This document shows positions 12,562 to 26,100 of a stretch of 64,000 nucleotides of DNA, in pieces. The notes beneath the pieces are model-generated. The model had not been told where the DNA came from. It did not search any database and saw only the letters and a list, made by a program, of their open reading frames with translations. This stretch comes from Patiria miniata (taxonomy: Eukaryota; Echinodermata; Asteroidea; Valvatida; Asterinidae). A program made the translations under genes and the position numbers. The stretch spans positions 14,545,730 through 14,609,729 of the forward strand of contig NW_024037059.1 of the NCBI RefSeq assembly GCF_015706575.1, written 5' to 3'. The number at the start of each line of letters is the position of its first letter. The stretch's first letter is position 1.

Positions 12562-15500
12562 GACGATCCACTGATATGTTTTGTTTTGTAGCTATAGCAA
12601 CGGTCCATCGCTCAGTCACTTTGTATCCAACCATGTCGTCATATGCATGTGCTGTTAAAACAAAACCAGAAACCATTTTTTTAAAGAAAAGTATCTTGTA
12701 AAATGTACGATCCTTTAACACTACAACGGACAAGGCGATTAGATAAACAAACTTTGCCAATATTCGTGTCCCTTACATCTCACAACTCCCCAAAGTGTAT
12801 TTACCAACTCTTTTGGCTCCGTGAACAAGAAACTTCCGCAGAGGGAACAACCGTAAATTGAAGTGTTGGAACTACCCACTCCAAGTCTTAAGTGTGTTTG
12901 AAAACTGGTTTAGCTTTGATGAAGACCTACAGGAATGCATCTTCTCCTTGGGAAATTCACTTCTTGAGTGTGTGGTTTTAAGTGAAGACTAATAAAGAAC
13001 TATCCGAGTTGGGACATATACCCACAACGTAGGCATGGGGGACCTATCTACTAAGACGATAGTTGTCACTGGTGTAGTTTTTTTCTTTTATTTTTAGGCA
13101 TTTGTTAACATAGAAATGAACGCAGCATTCGTGAAACTCGAAAGAAAATACTCTTGTATCAGTGTTTTTCATGCAATACATGAAAAACTGATACAAGTAG
13201 TGGGTTAACATCATTCTTTCTCAACTCTTATTAATTTTGGGAGAGAATAACTATCGGACATACTGGAGTGTTTCTACCCTTTTGAATAAACATGTAAGGA
13301 GTTGTTTGCTTTGGTAAAAAAAAAATTTAAACTTTAAAAAGGGAAATTGCATAACTTCGTCATGATTTTCCCCATCATAGATGATTGCTAATCCTAACCT
13401 TTTGCATATACACTTTAAATCCGATTTGATGCTGCTTTTAATCTTTGGTGCAGGCACAGCAAGTGTCGATTTGTAACAAAAGCCGGGGTCAAAGGGAAGG
13501 TCAATCTGGATAATAGACAAATCCCTTTGAAGAATAATAACATTTGCCGATTTGTAAGGAAGGAAAACAAAATTACTGCTTTACAATTCTTTGACCTGAA
13601 GTGACATGCAACTCAAGCAGCCTGCCCCTTTCCACACAAAACGCAACCATGAAGCCATACTGAAAATGTTTACAAAATAGAAATGGATATATACCTCTAC
13701 CTTGAATACCAAAAGTGAGTTCAGGTCCAATTACCTTGATATTCAATATTTGAATCTTTAGAGTGTGAGTCGCCTTTCAGATATGCCCTTGCCATTATTT
13801 TGTACAGGACAGAAAACAATATCGATTTCGTGGACGGTGACTTAAAAACTTATGCAGCCTGAAAATGGTTGCATCCCTAGAATTTCTCCTCATAGTGATA
13901 TCTACTTTTTATAATCAAAGAAAACAGAAACACTTCCTCGGTACGCTCTACGAATTGAAACATTTGAGGCAAGCAACCTATCTCATGTGAGCCTGGAGTT
14001 TCTTGCCAGTTTATTGCTCAAAGCTGCCTTGACTTGTATGATTTTCAAGCTCACTTACACCAACGTGTAGCACCTTTTCTTTTTGGTTTTTGTTGAAATT
14101 TATATTGCAATTTCATGTCAACACAGGTTTCCACAATCTACTTTGTATTTGTATACATTTGCAATTCAACAAGGGCGAGGGACCAATGACCAAGGATCTT
14201 CAAGGCACCCGAGCTCATTAATTTACAGCCTTTATATTAGGAAATAGTCGATACAGCTAGAATGTGTCTATTGTATTGTCGATTGTGATTGATACTACTT
14301 GAGTATGCCTAAAAGCCGATTAATCGATACGGCTATAAAATACCAATGTTTGCCTGTGCTTTGTTGAGGGAGAAAGAAATCAATGATTTTGCTGGAGAAG
14401 AATGTGAGTGTGTGGGTACCCAGTGCCACTTATAAAGTGGAGAATCAAGGCATGAGTCCGGTGGGTAAAGCTGTGATAAAAGCAGGTGTTTTGGTGTGTG
14501 CCTTTGTCGAATGAGGGCGCTGTATCCAGAATGCACAATAGTTCGTCGGCAAAATTGCCTGGGGGCTGTGCCTTGGGACACACGCAGGTGTCCGATAACA
14601 ACATTATCGGCTAACATATTAATAGAGCAACGCGGCAAATTAGGCCAACTGATTGGCGATATCTATGTGGTTATGGCTGTAGTGCGTTGGTGCAGCTTAT
14701 CAAAGAAGAACACAAAATATCCCCGATTTAGACATAAGTGTATCAAACGGCATCAACTGAAACCTTTGTTCGCAAAACCTAATTAGAACATAACTAGAAA
14801 CAACAAATGATGATAACCAACATACATGTACACACCTCTTTTAATATCAACCTCAAACGTTTAGGCCTAGCTATGCCTACATAATATTCAGTAAAGTATA
14901 AGAGTATCTCAAAATGCACCTGCGCTAACTAAAAACAATTGACGTTCTGAACGACACTCTATCGTCTGTATAAATACACTATGGTTGTTCATGATCTTAC
15001 CAATTCATGCCATCGTAACCAATCCTTTTAAACGTACTCCGCTAAGCAGGTTAAAATCGCTCGCTTCGTCTGATCCAACTAACCCGAATACTAAATCATC
15101 AGGTCCTATCCAAAGTGTTGATGACATTTGATAGAGTGACAAATTACTAAAATACTTCATACGATATTGACACGTATAATGTGTATCCCTCAACTGCCAT
15201 TTCGCAACAAATTATAAATTCCTATCTGGTTTCGCATTGTTTGCCATCAGTTTAATTATAGATTTATTAAATATCCTTGACAGGATCCACGCACCAATTT
15301 ATACAAGTTTATCTCGATTACCCCAGCGATTTAGTACAGTCAACTTCTTAAACACCTGGACTCTATTTTGCTAAAATACACATACATCGGCCGAGTTGTT
15401 ATTAATTATTAAAGGTGTTTATTAATGGTATTTTTGGCGCTTTTGCGCATGCCCATTTTAGTGTTTTGTTTTACAGGTCACGTGCAATATGGCATTAACC

Positions 15501-18500
15501 TGCAATGTTCACGTCTCAGAAGATACCTGGAATTGAAGCTCACATACTAATGTGACCATTATTAAACTTCCAAAAATCTACAATTCATTTAAAAGATTTC
15601 CAAACTATGAATTGTTTGGGCCGAAACCTATACACATGTGCTGTTCCAAACAAGCAATAAACTCGTCATATCTCCATCTCGCATGCAATACAAGGCTCAG
15701 CCGTAGAATGTTCGTGTCCCACATATTAAGGTCATGCTTACTTGTGTTGACATAATATGCTTCCGCATGGATTGTTTCATTATTGGTGTGGTTTGACCGA
15801 GGTTGATTAAAAGGCAACCAATATTTCTAATGAAACAGTCAGACTCCAAATTATGCTGGCGATAATCATCCTGTTATTCATCGTGTATAACATTTTTCAG
15901 TCAACATTTTGGCAGTAACATACAGTTTGTGTACTACACAGTTTCAAAAACTTTATTTAAATAAAAGATCACGAGGGCGCTTCACTGCTTTCACGGATCA
16001 CGAGAGGGAGCTGCAATGAGTACAAATCACAATGTATCATTGATCAACAACAGATTAGATCTCTAGATTTAATGTAATGGTCACGTAGACCTCATGTTTT
16101 TATCTGTAAGGGGAACAGCACGTGCAAAAAGCAACACGTCCTACAATAATAGGAGAACATACTCAGGTTAAAGATCAAACATGGGATTGCAGAGTTTGGA
16201 AAAGGTATAGAATTAGACAATGGAACTTTCGACTTTGAAAATCATGGTTAGGCCTACATGTTGGTTTTAAGTTGTTTGCTTATACAAGAGGAGAGAGGCA
16301 CTAATTATGTCCCAGTCAAGATCATCCTGTGGGCGGGGGAATGGCTAGGTTTACAACCATAAACATCAAGTACATAGGCATATATTGTGTTATGAGTCCC
16401 TTTAAAGTATGCATTACTTATGGCGATACATTTCTATTGAGCAAAGTGAAGCTTATTATCTTCTGCTATCTATTCCCCATTGTTGATGCCGCCGTTGTGA
16501 CGGGGATGTATGGTTGCATTGTGGGAAAACAAACGTGCCTTTAACGGGGCTAACCATGTCAGTTTAAGCGAACAACTCGTTGCTATGGTACCTCATGATT
16601 ATCCCATCATTGTCTTGACATGGGAACCAACTTTACTACCAAGGTAGTTACAATTTCATCTCATGTGGTCTGATGTCATTTGACGTGATGGATCCGGTTT
16701 ATGTCAAACCCTGACAGGTTAACTTCAGAGTTCCTTTAATAATGATGACGACGTCTGGAAAATTGTGATGGTACATCCATTCATTTCAAAGTGCTATGTG
16801 AAGTGACAAGTCAACCATCATTTTTATTAACAGAGAGTCATTTGCCATAACAAACACTATATATAGGTCTTATATGCACATTAGAAAGTCCTTTACGAGT
16901 CATTAAAATTTGGGATAAATATATGCTGGTACTGATACGGTTATGGTGCTCCTCCAAATTAATGTATTCTGTGTAAGGAAGCCGAAGCAACCCACCCTAC
17001 TCGATCATCACTTTTCACAATCTCCTTTGAATTAAAAAATATGGAGAGGGAAATGGGGAAAGATTGATGCAGAACGGTGTGGAACTGTGTGGAACCAAAT
17101 GAAACGTGGTGAAAGAAAGAACCACTGAAACAGAACTGCAGATTTGATCAAGAGCATAATGTAGCGGGTTTAGTGGGTGACAAAAAGCCGGATATATAAT
17201 CAAAGTGGTTTGACTGAATCAATGTTTGCTTTACTAATTATTATTTTTTCTAAAGGATTCTTGCTCTGTTCTTCACAACCGAATCTTTTCAAAACCTCGA
17301 TAAACATTCAGAAACAGTTTGAGAGTAATTTTTTTCTATCGTGTTCATGGGACGTATAGCTAGAAAATATTGAGGAGAGATAAAAAAAAAAACCTTCAAA
17401 ACCATTGTATTTCTTATACCTGGAAAGCCACAATGTCAAGGACCTGTTTTTTTTCCTATTCAGACGAGACACTTGGATTTCGGAAGAGGAAAGTGTGTTG
17501 TATCCACAGCATTACACATTAACTTCCAATTGTGTTATTTCGAGGGAAAAAAATGTACTTGAATATCCAATTATAAACAGTACATCTAGTATGTAATAAT
17601 TGATCAGTGAAGTCAATCAAAAGAATTCATTTGCAGAAATGAAAGAAAGCTGAACGAATGACAATAACATTTCTCGACTTATTACCTCCGTTGTTAGTCC
17701 AGTGTTGAAGACTTATGAATACAATTAGTAATGCACTCACCTGCAGCTGGCTTCCGAGGAAATAGACCACGTAATAGACTATCTCAGTTGCAGTATTCCA
17801 AAATGTTCTTGGCTATTTTGTGGCCAGCAATGTCTTCATCACAGTAAGTTCGTCAAAAGTCCACATCCTGGAAAACCACCAAACGAGAAAATGCTGCTGA
17901 AGAAAACCAGGTTTTGGTCAAGTACACGGGCATATTGACCTAAAAATGAACAAGAGAGGCTATAAGAGACAGAATGCTGCGTCTTTGAACCGCTGGTTAC
18001 AAAACATTCACACTTACAAAAGGTGTGCGTCATAATTATTAGTATGTTTGCACAACGGTGTTGAATAGTGGCACCATGCAACCCACGAGAATGATTTTGA
18101 GGAGTGTTCGAATCTCCGACTGTGGGCAAAGGCAAGAGATCAGAGGTTAATTCGGCATTACAATGATAACAATGCGGCTGGGTTCGGTGTTTTGATAGCG
18201 GGATACGTTTGTAGCAGCCTCGATGTGGGAGGGGTTGCAGGTGCCGGGGCGGACCGACCCAGAGGACGGGCAGTGGGCAGTTTTTCCCCGGCCCAGGTAG
18301 CCAACGAATCACGGTGAGATTGTCGACCTGGGAAAACAGCCTCGGGCTGGTAGGCTAGGACCTTTGACCATCCATGGCTCCCGAGCAAATATAGCTTGGA
18401 TTTGAGCCTTTTTGCCAATGCGGAAGTTTGATATTTTGTCTTTTCCTCTTGGGAATTGGTTCAAAGAGAGAAGTGTAAATACGAGGTCTTGTGTTTGGCA

Positions 18501-21380
18501 AAGGGGAACCTTTGAAAACTTCAGCTAGTGGCACGGGCCTTTTGCCAACGAGACGAAAAGCGAAAACCAGGGAAACGAAAGTGTTCTGAAAGTATGAATG
18601 CAGCTTAAATCTTTGAAAAAAGACGTGAAAATCGTACTGAAAATTTACAAATGGGTCACCCAAATACTTATCTCCCTTCCCAAACGTAACAGGAGTACAT
18701 GTCTAAGGTTGTTTTCGCTTAATTGTGTGCTCTGAGAAGCGACCACTGCGTTACATCCTCACAAAGATTGTCATGACGTTCCCGATTTATCCTAGCATTT
18801 ATTTTTCGCACTGACCAACGGAGACACGTGACCCCACCCGTGTCAAATGAAAGAGGTCACTGTGTTGCCACCTCTGAGGGTAAGATGAACTTCAAAATGA
18901 AACACCAAGGTCCGACATACTTCCACATATCCGAGCAACAATCAACCGTCGGTGATAACCCCAACATCCCATTTGTTACTATGCAAGAGAATCCCACTTG
19001 CAAGTGCGTTTATCTGAAATGACCTTCGCAGAAAGATAACCCAATTATTAAAACCCACTCCACGGGTGCAATTCCATTCTTTAGCCATATTTGCACAAGT
19101 TATCTTGTGAGGCACCAAATTGGTTTGCTCTGTTTTATTTGGTATATAATTCAAATTGGTAAAGATGTCAAAATATTCCGGTCGGTAGCAGTTAGCTGTG
19201 TGGCCAAAGTTTGATAAATCGTTTTGAGAATGGTTTGGTAAACAAAACTGCAGATATGGATACAGACTTGATATTGCAGGCAAACAGAAGAAAAGTCCAA
19301 ACAAAAAGTACTGTCCAAATGTACTTGACCTGAATCAAATGGACGAAATAGTGCTATTATGCTTACGGCCGTATTGTTCATTATTCAAGAAGTGCAAGTA
19401 ATCTTGCTCTGCAAGAGACTCGCTGTTGCTTTCTTGTTTCATAAAAATTGTAGTTAGGCATATTTATTTGCCTAAATCGCCACCACAGAGCCAATTAAGG
19501 ACACCCCCCCCCCAAAAAAAATCCAACAATGATATCACCAACCAGTTAACCAAAAATGCAACCATCAACAAGCTCGTATAGGCTACAACGGAAAGCAACT
19601 AATCAGCCAGTTGACCAGCCATTCAGCCAGTCATGCACTAATCAATAACATTACTGCCACCATCATTCACATTATGGTAAGTTAATCAGACAGTTATAAT
19701 ACTTTTACCTTCCAGTATGATTAAACACAAAATGCACACAACTTTAACCCACTTGGTCCTTTCAGCGTCAACACTGAAAGTGCGAACCCCATGGTTGACA
19801 GATGATTTCTATTTCAATTATGCGATTTCCAAGATTTTTTTCGATTCCCATTTCGGGCTCTTACAAAGAACCCCACAAAACATTTGCGTAGAAAAAAATT
19901 ACAATTAAAAATGTCCGCTCATTCACAGAAAAGGCACAACTAAAAATCTAGGTTACAGGGATCGGTTCTGTCTTCTGTGTAACATTTTTCGACGTAAAAA
20001 AATCAACCACTCAGTCAGCCATAAATCATACACAGAGAATACAATAATCATAAAGAATTGAATTTTCCCCATATTTTTGCCCGCCATACGCGCCAAGCCT
20101 CATTGAGCAAGGGCAATCTTTGATGAATGCTGCGCACTTTTGCCAGATGAATTGGCAGATTTTTTTCAGTAAAGGCTGTCGTGTGCCTTCGGCGGGGTTG
20201 GAGAGGCTTTGCACGCGAACTGCGAGCAGTGGCGCCAAGCCCAACGTCTCTACGGGTTTCCAGTATTGTTGTGTACTGAGTAGTGTTACCCTGGAAAGTA
20301 ACGAGCGACATAAAGACCTGTACAGGGAGCGAGTCGGCAAAAACTATTGAAAGTACGGGTCAAACAGGTATTAAATCATTTGAACCACAGACAATAACTG
20401 TGATGAATGGGAAACAGACATGACGTGATAAGATTGGAATTCGGTTGAGATCAAAAAGCCTCCATGAGTCCTATACACTTTGGACTTCCATGTTCTTTTC
20501 ACGGATAGAGGGCGCACTCCACTGAACATGGATGGAATTGTGCAATTTCACCTCTCTGAGATTAAACGGTCCGGACTAGATTTAATTAAAAGAAAATAGG
20601 GAACATAGAAAAATAGTGAAAGGGGGAAAAGACTTTTCTTGAGTTTGATCAGTGACTTTGAGTGATCGTGAAGCATAAACAGTTTTCAGTCTCTCGATTT
20701 TGCCTCCTTGTAAGTCCTCATTCCCAACTCGGGACGGGAACCTTGGCCTCGGGTTCGCCCTCCCACGAAGGAAAACGATCAATTAATAACACAAAATGAG
20801 CGACAAAACGATTCCCGTTTTGCGAAAATGCTTTCCGTTTTCATATTTTTCCAATGCACGTTTTATAGCGGGGCGCGTTCACGCATAGTCTTCATAAGCA
20901 AAAACATGTACATGTTTATTCAAGGCCGCCTTTGCAAAACAAAGTAACGGTCGCATTTATAGCGCCCTCTCGCGGTGTTCGATGAAAAAAGCGCCAGCAC
21001 ACGTTCCGAAAAAAAGGATTTTTCCATTATATGACGGATGTGGACCAATTTACTTCAACCCATTATACTCGATGAAATAAACCATGATGATATACCATGA
21101 TGACGATGTCACAAGTCCTCATTGTTCTGGCATGCGAGGATAAATATTAATCTAATAATCATCATCTGTAGTAATGGCACGGATTGACCATTGACATTAA
21201 ATACAACCTTGTTGAAAGCGCCCTCTAGCTCTACCAAAATTCAAATCCAGTCTTTGACCAATACATAGTGAAAAAAAATTATCTGTAAATGAATATTCCG
21301 TGTGTCAAAAACAAAATCTTTGCACGGGCCCATCTTAATGACTTCTTCCCACCACGGTGGCGACTCATCTGTAAAAAAAA
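12562..21380. other. intergenic region between divergent formin and ANKH genes
   Basis: No gene was recognised. It presumably contains the formin promoter and upstream sequence. The longest open frame, minus 17839-18312 (157 codons), has no recognised motif. A GC-richer segment at 18150-18400 and a conserved-looking segment near 20060-20340 stand out only by composition. Three sites of GCGCCCTCT occur near 20.5-21.2 kb. Confidence 0.5.
13153..13197. repeat. near-perfect hairpin, about 20-bp arms
   Basis: CTTGTATCAG-TGTTTTTCATG is followed after CAATA by CATGAAAAACTGATACAAG, an inverted repeat broken only by a 2-nt insertion in the left arm. A transcript would fold into a short stem-loop. It is shorter than a typical animal pre-miRNA. 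Confidence 0.7.
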
Positions 21381-21414
21381 TCGTCACCGACACCACGAAG
21401 TAACACTCCACGTG

Positions 21415-21610
21415 TTAAAGATATAGTCCATCGTTTGTAATTTGTGCATTTTGTTCGTTTGAAGCAACAAAAGTGTTCAAAATCTAATGAAGGATACTGA
21501 ACAACTAACCTGATGAAGTTTCAGCTCAGCTTCAGCTGTATATTCCGAGAAAAACAGCATTCTAGGATCTCAATTTCAAATCAAAAGTTGCTGAATCATG
21601 TTTTAAATTG
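21415..21610 (+). mobile_element. partial copy of TTAA-type MITE (family C)
   Basis: It starts TTAAAGATATAGTCCATCG and matches, in inverted orientation, 28015-28197. Shared blocks include TTTGTGCATTTTGTTCGTTT, AGCTTCAGCTGTATATT and AAGTTGCTGAATCATGTTTT. The other end of the element is absent; sequence switches at 21611 to a different family. Confidence 0.8.
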
Positions 21611-21611
21611 T

Positions 21612-21860
21612 TCATGCCATGTTTTTAATGGGGAGCGCCAATAAAATCATAAAATCATTCACACTATATTAACTAATGCACCCTTGTCACGGCTATTTCT
21701 TCTTTAGGGGGAGACCGTTCGCATGTACATCACAATCCTTCTTTTTGCTAATGGCATTTTTTTTTTTACGGAATTTATTTTTGGGGGGGGGGGCTAGACA
21801 AAATTTGGGGGAGGGGGGCTACAGCCCCCCCCCCCTAGCCCCCCCGTAGAACCGCGCCTG
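21612..21860 (+). mobile_element. truncated copy of hAT-like MITE (family B)
   Basis: It matches 43397-43629 on the same strand, including AATGGGGAGCGCCAATAAAA, GCACCCTTGTCACG, AGGGGGAGACCGTTCGCATG and the right terminus GTAGAACCGCGCCTG. The left terminus is missing, replaced by the family C fragment. G-rich and C-rich runs near the right end make a strong inverted repeat. Confidence 0.8.
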
Positions 21861-22092
21861 CATCGGTTTTTTCTCTTATTTCTTGTTGTTTTAATGCACA
21901 AACTGGTCAAAAACAGCAAATTTAATGACATCAATACATCAAGTGTCCACAACGAGAAACCCAACTAAAACTACTCTGCAGTTTTGACGCAAAGTGCTGT
22001 TTTAGAAGGCGTTCAGCTTCAGATGCCGTTTTCTACGATTGCTAGTTTTTACTGGTATGTACATGAGTGTTACTTCGTGGTGTTGGTGACGA

Positions 22093-23078
22093 AATATATA
22101 TATATTAGGTTTCCTATATAAGCGGTTAAAAAAATCTACGAGTCATTCTTATTCGTTAAAGAACCCGCAGTGTTTATATAGTGTTTGACAAAAATAGATT
22201 GCGACTTTGCTTTCTCATACTACTCATAAATTTCCATAATTAGATCATCCAACTATGTTTCACCCAACGCAAATTGGGCACTTCCTCTCCAACATAATCT
22301 TATGTTTTTGAAGCCACTTTCACAATTATAATCTCCGTTTTATTATACATTGTATTTAATAAAATTAAGTTTTAACGTAATCAATTCCTGCCAGCCCTGC
22401 CACGGCTAACTTCGAATTTAAAACCTCATCCCATGAAAAAGACATATATACAAGAGATATAAGAGAATATGAGCAGATTGAGCTTAATTAAAACTTCAAA
22501 GAAAAAGCCTAAATACGTGGTAGGTATATAGGACGTCTAAGAAGCTCAGTTGTGTGAAATATGGGCATCCTTGAAGCACTGTAAGAATAGACCATTATCA
22601 TGTTGCAGCCATTCGATTTTTTCCCATTCAGATCAATGTAACCAAAACGAGGCTGGAAGGACAAATAGTCTGGTTCCTTTTTGCACAAAAACATAATCAT
22701 TCAGTACTGTTATTGGATATGAACATGACTAAAATGGTGGAAGCATGATCAAGGTCTATACCCTCCCTTTGAAGGTTGCCCGATGAGGTCACAGTGAGGA
22801 ACAGGCTTATAGCAGCTGACAGGAAACTGCTGTCATATCTTGTATATTGTTTGATCTCTTCTAGCACCAGTGTACGTGAACATGAACAAATTGTGCGTCA
22901 AATGTTGATACTAGACCGCGCTGTGTGTATGCGTAGAACGCTCGTCGTATATTTATTTAGGAAGTTCGGGGCGAATTGGTCCAATGCAAATTTATGACTG
23001 GTGTTTGTGCATCCGCTATCCATAATCAGTGGTGCAGATCAAAGGTGTAGGTCATCAGTAGTGTTGGTCATCTGCGCC
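22093..23078. other. sequence upstream of ANKH; probable 5' UTR and promoter
   Basis: There is no recognised coding sequence. The region includes an A/T-rich part at 22100-22700 and more balanced sequence at 22700-23078 just before the ANKH start codon. The transcription start cannot be placed from sequence alone. Any intron in the 5' UTR would also be invisible. Confidence 0.35.
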
Positions 23079-23162
23079 ATGGCGTCCATTACTTACACAC
23101 AAATCGTCAAGTTTATGCTACCGCTGGCGTTCACCAAGTTAGTCGTCATATTCGGCAACCAG
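23079..23162 (+). CDS. ANKH: ANKH exon 1
   Basis: Residues 1-28, starting MASITYTQIVKFMLPLAFTK and ending FGNQ; the donor is GTACGT in phase 0. The start has G at -3 (GCCATGG, strong context). It aligns with the human start region RFLVPLGIT...DFGEQ. Confidence 0.88.
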
Positions 23163-26100
23163 GTACGTAGCCAAACAAATGAATGCAGCATGGTTGATAA
23201 TTGGTAAGAAGGCGTAATAATGCATTGACAATTTTTAAAAATATTATAATTTGGGGCCGGATTGAAGTTGGGCAAGGCCCGGGCCGTGGACCGGGGCGGG
23301 GGGTTACAAGCAACACGCAAGCATTAAAGCGACACTGCGTCCTGAAACAAGCCCAATTGGGCTACAAAACGCGCTTTGAACGAAACGATGTTAAAAGTAG
23401 GATATAAACATCCACACAACCATCCTTTAAAACAAGGCGTTTTTGTCGTATTATTGTGTTAAACGTGCGAGAATTTCTGGCTGTTCATGCTAGTTATGAT
23501 TCCAGCTGTAAAGTGTTTTCGCCTTCTGTGGACGTGTAAGAAACCACATTCGTGTATTGGTGGTGTTGTAATTTATGTGACACACGCAACGTGTATCGTA
23601 CATTGACTGAAAACGACAAGAAAAACAAATGCGTACTCCGTCGTGTCCGATGTAAACAACCGGTTTTTTCCGTCTTTTCCCGGGAACGGTAAGACATTAG
23701 GTTGGTTTCCTTTCAACCAGATGTTTGAAATAGGATAAGAAAACATTCCAAAACATGAAAATATCGGGGATTTCAGGACGCAGTGCCCCTTTAATACTGC
23801 TTACGTGAGTGACAGAAATGGATACTTTTATTGACATAAAAATGGAATCCAGTATTTCCTTATCCTCAGGCACTAATTAGAGGGCTTACCCCTGCGGAGA
23901 ATGCTGCAGCGGCTCTGGCCAGTTTTGGTATAGCTTTCTTCATCTGTCAGTTCATGGTCGGTATCGTCTTTGAGTTTACCAATGTTAGTATGGTCTTAGT
24001 GCGTAGCAGGCGGGATGCTCTACTGGCACTGGTCTGCATGCTTGTCGTCGGCCTGTTGATCGTTACTACGGCACTGCTAATTGGTAAGAACTACAACTGA
24101 TTTTTGAAAGTGTTTACCCGTATCAGTTACTAAGCTTCACCGTCCCCGTCCTTGAACTCCATTACATGATCAGTTTGAAGTTGATTCTCTCTTTACAAAA
24201 CGTTATCAAATCCAGAATTTGATGACACAATATTGTGGTGTTAAAAAAATCGCTTCTACAATGTTTCATTTTGCTAACAATCAAGGAGTAAAAAATACAT
24301 TGTTGACTATTATTATACCCAAAATACTTATAATGTCGTTGGAAAACACTTCAGTTGGAAATGCCTGATGTTTTTTTCTCACTTTGCACTACTTGATTTT
24401 TCTCTGCTTTTCTTCGTCACTAGGTTTGACGTCATTGGGTACCTTTCTCACAGACACTGTCTACAGCTTATCGGAAGATGTTGCAGTTGGTGTGAACAAA
24501 TGTATGCTCTACTTAGCAATGTGGCCGCTTATTGAGGGATTTGTAAGTTTGTTTCTATAGTTTGCTTGTCATTTTTATAAGTTGCACTTAATTATAATAA
24601 ATTGCACTACTTTGATATATTTATATATATATATATATATAATTTATTTGATGCACAGAACTGGCTGGTTTTTGGCCTACTTCTTTCCCACAAGCACAGT
24701 GTGTTGGTTGCGACAGCCCAGGTTCTGGATATTGCAGTTCGGGTAAGGGCACAAAACAATATTCAGAAATTTTACCCTTTTGGGGGGGGGGGGTTGGATT
24801 TAGTCGGGGGTTTAACCCGTGTATTTTTTTTCAATTTTTGCAATAGAATGAAGGAACGCATAAGTGGTGAAATATTTAGGTTGTTTGACGTGCGCAATAG
24901 AGATTTGCTATTCATAAGATGGAATTTGCGTCGGGTTTTGCCCTTCACCGACGTATACACACTGTTTATTAAGTGTGTTACCTATATAGATTTTATTAGA
25001 GTCATCATCTGCTCAGTTATAACAGTCACAAATGTACGGTATTTGTCTACAGGTACGGTACAAAATAAAACAGCTATGCACAACAGTGCATTATTACTAA
25101 CCGTCACCTGACAGTCGAGGTCACAAACTAACGATAATCCAGTTGAATGGTATATGAAGCGTTATCGCGCAAACAAACCAAAGTTCGTGACGGGCCTACA
25201 AGTAAGTATAAATAAATAAGTAAGTAAAAACGGGCCTACACTAGACTAATAAATTGAGATGCAACATGCTAGCAGAATATAAATGAATTATATATTTTAT
25301 ATATAGATTATGATGTAGTTTTTTTCTCTGTGTCTCCCAACAGGTGGTTTTCATATTTGTGCTTCCTCTGACTGGTTTACCAAAGACTAGACCATTTCTC
25401 GTTCCAATTCTATCCATGTACATCGGGATGTTTATCAGAGTCTGTTTGGCTTTGATAGGTTATTTTAAATACCTGCATGGAAAACTGAGGAAAGACACAT
25501 CTTTAAAAGAGGTGGGTCTGTTGACAAGAGTAACGACAATAATTGAGGTCAATTTGATAATTTGTTTATTTTTTAAGAGCTTCTTTCTTCCCAAATAGCA
25601 AACAACGTGTGTTGGAAAGTCAAATACCAAGCTTTGGTTTATGGAGTTATCATGTATAAAAAAACAAATGAAAGATGTAGATTTTTAAAAGCTTTATCTT
25701 AGTTGCAACTGTCGTTTGAGGGTGTCATTCGCTTCCTGGAGCCCATCAATCAGCTGTTAGCTAATCATTTATTAAGAATATATAGTATTCTTAATTGCTT
25801 GCCAAAATCATCAGGCCAAAATTGTTGAGTTCACACTGACTCACAAGGAATCCATACAACGGCAATAATTTATCTTGCAGCGTCTGACAGCCAGACAGGT
25901 GTTTTCCTTCTGGTCTCCCTTGGCAGTTGTCAACATATGCCAGAACATTAGCTTCCCACTGACCAACCTGCTAGTTGCTCGGGATCTGGCTTCAGCCCCG
26001 GATGAAGCAGCAAAGGTGGGACAGGATTTAAAACTTTGAAAAGAAGCTACCGCAGAGTGATGATTATCAGTTACCAACTTATTTTTTGCTGGTTGGAAAG

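Larger units (their letters stand above)
21381..22092. mobile_element. composite element with 28-bp terminal inverted repeats (family D)
   Basis: The left end at 21381-21408 (TCGTCACCGACACCACGAAG then TAACACTC) is the inverse of the right end at 22065-22092 with one mismatch. The 712-bp interior is a patchwork: 21415-21610 matches the repeat in ANKH intron 9, and 21612-21860 matches the right part of the hAT-like element at 43248-43629. No coding capacity is seen, so it is probably a non-autonomous DNA transposon that has received other insertions. Target duplications are obscured by flanking A/T runs. Confidence 0.7.

Noticed and set aside
17839..18312. 157-codon minus-strand open frame
   Set aside because: Long for chance, but it has no recognisable domain, overlaps two other frames of 86 and 102 codons, and lacks splice or start context. 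Not called as a gene.
20026..20350. Overlapping frames on both strands at 20.0-20.35 kb
   Set aside because: Considered as a retrotransposon relic or exon; no transposon motif or clear splice sites were found.
24602..25111. 169-codon plus-strand frame
   Set aside because: It is ANKH exon 4 (24659-24742) read through into its introns; the donor GTAAGG and alignment to human end the exon at 24742.
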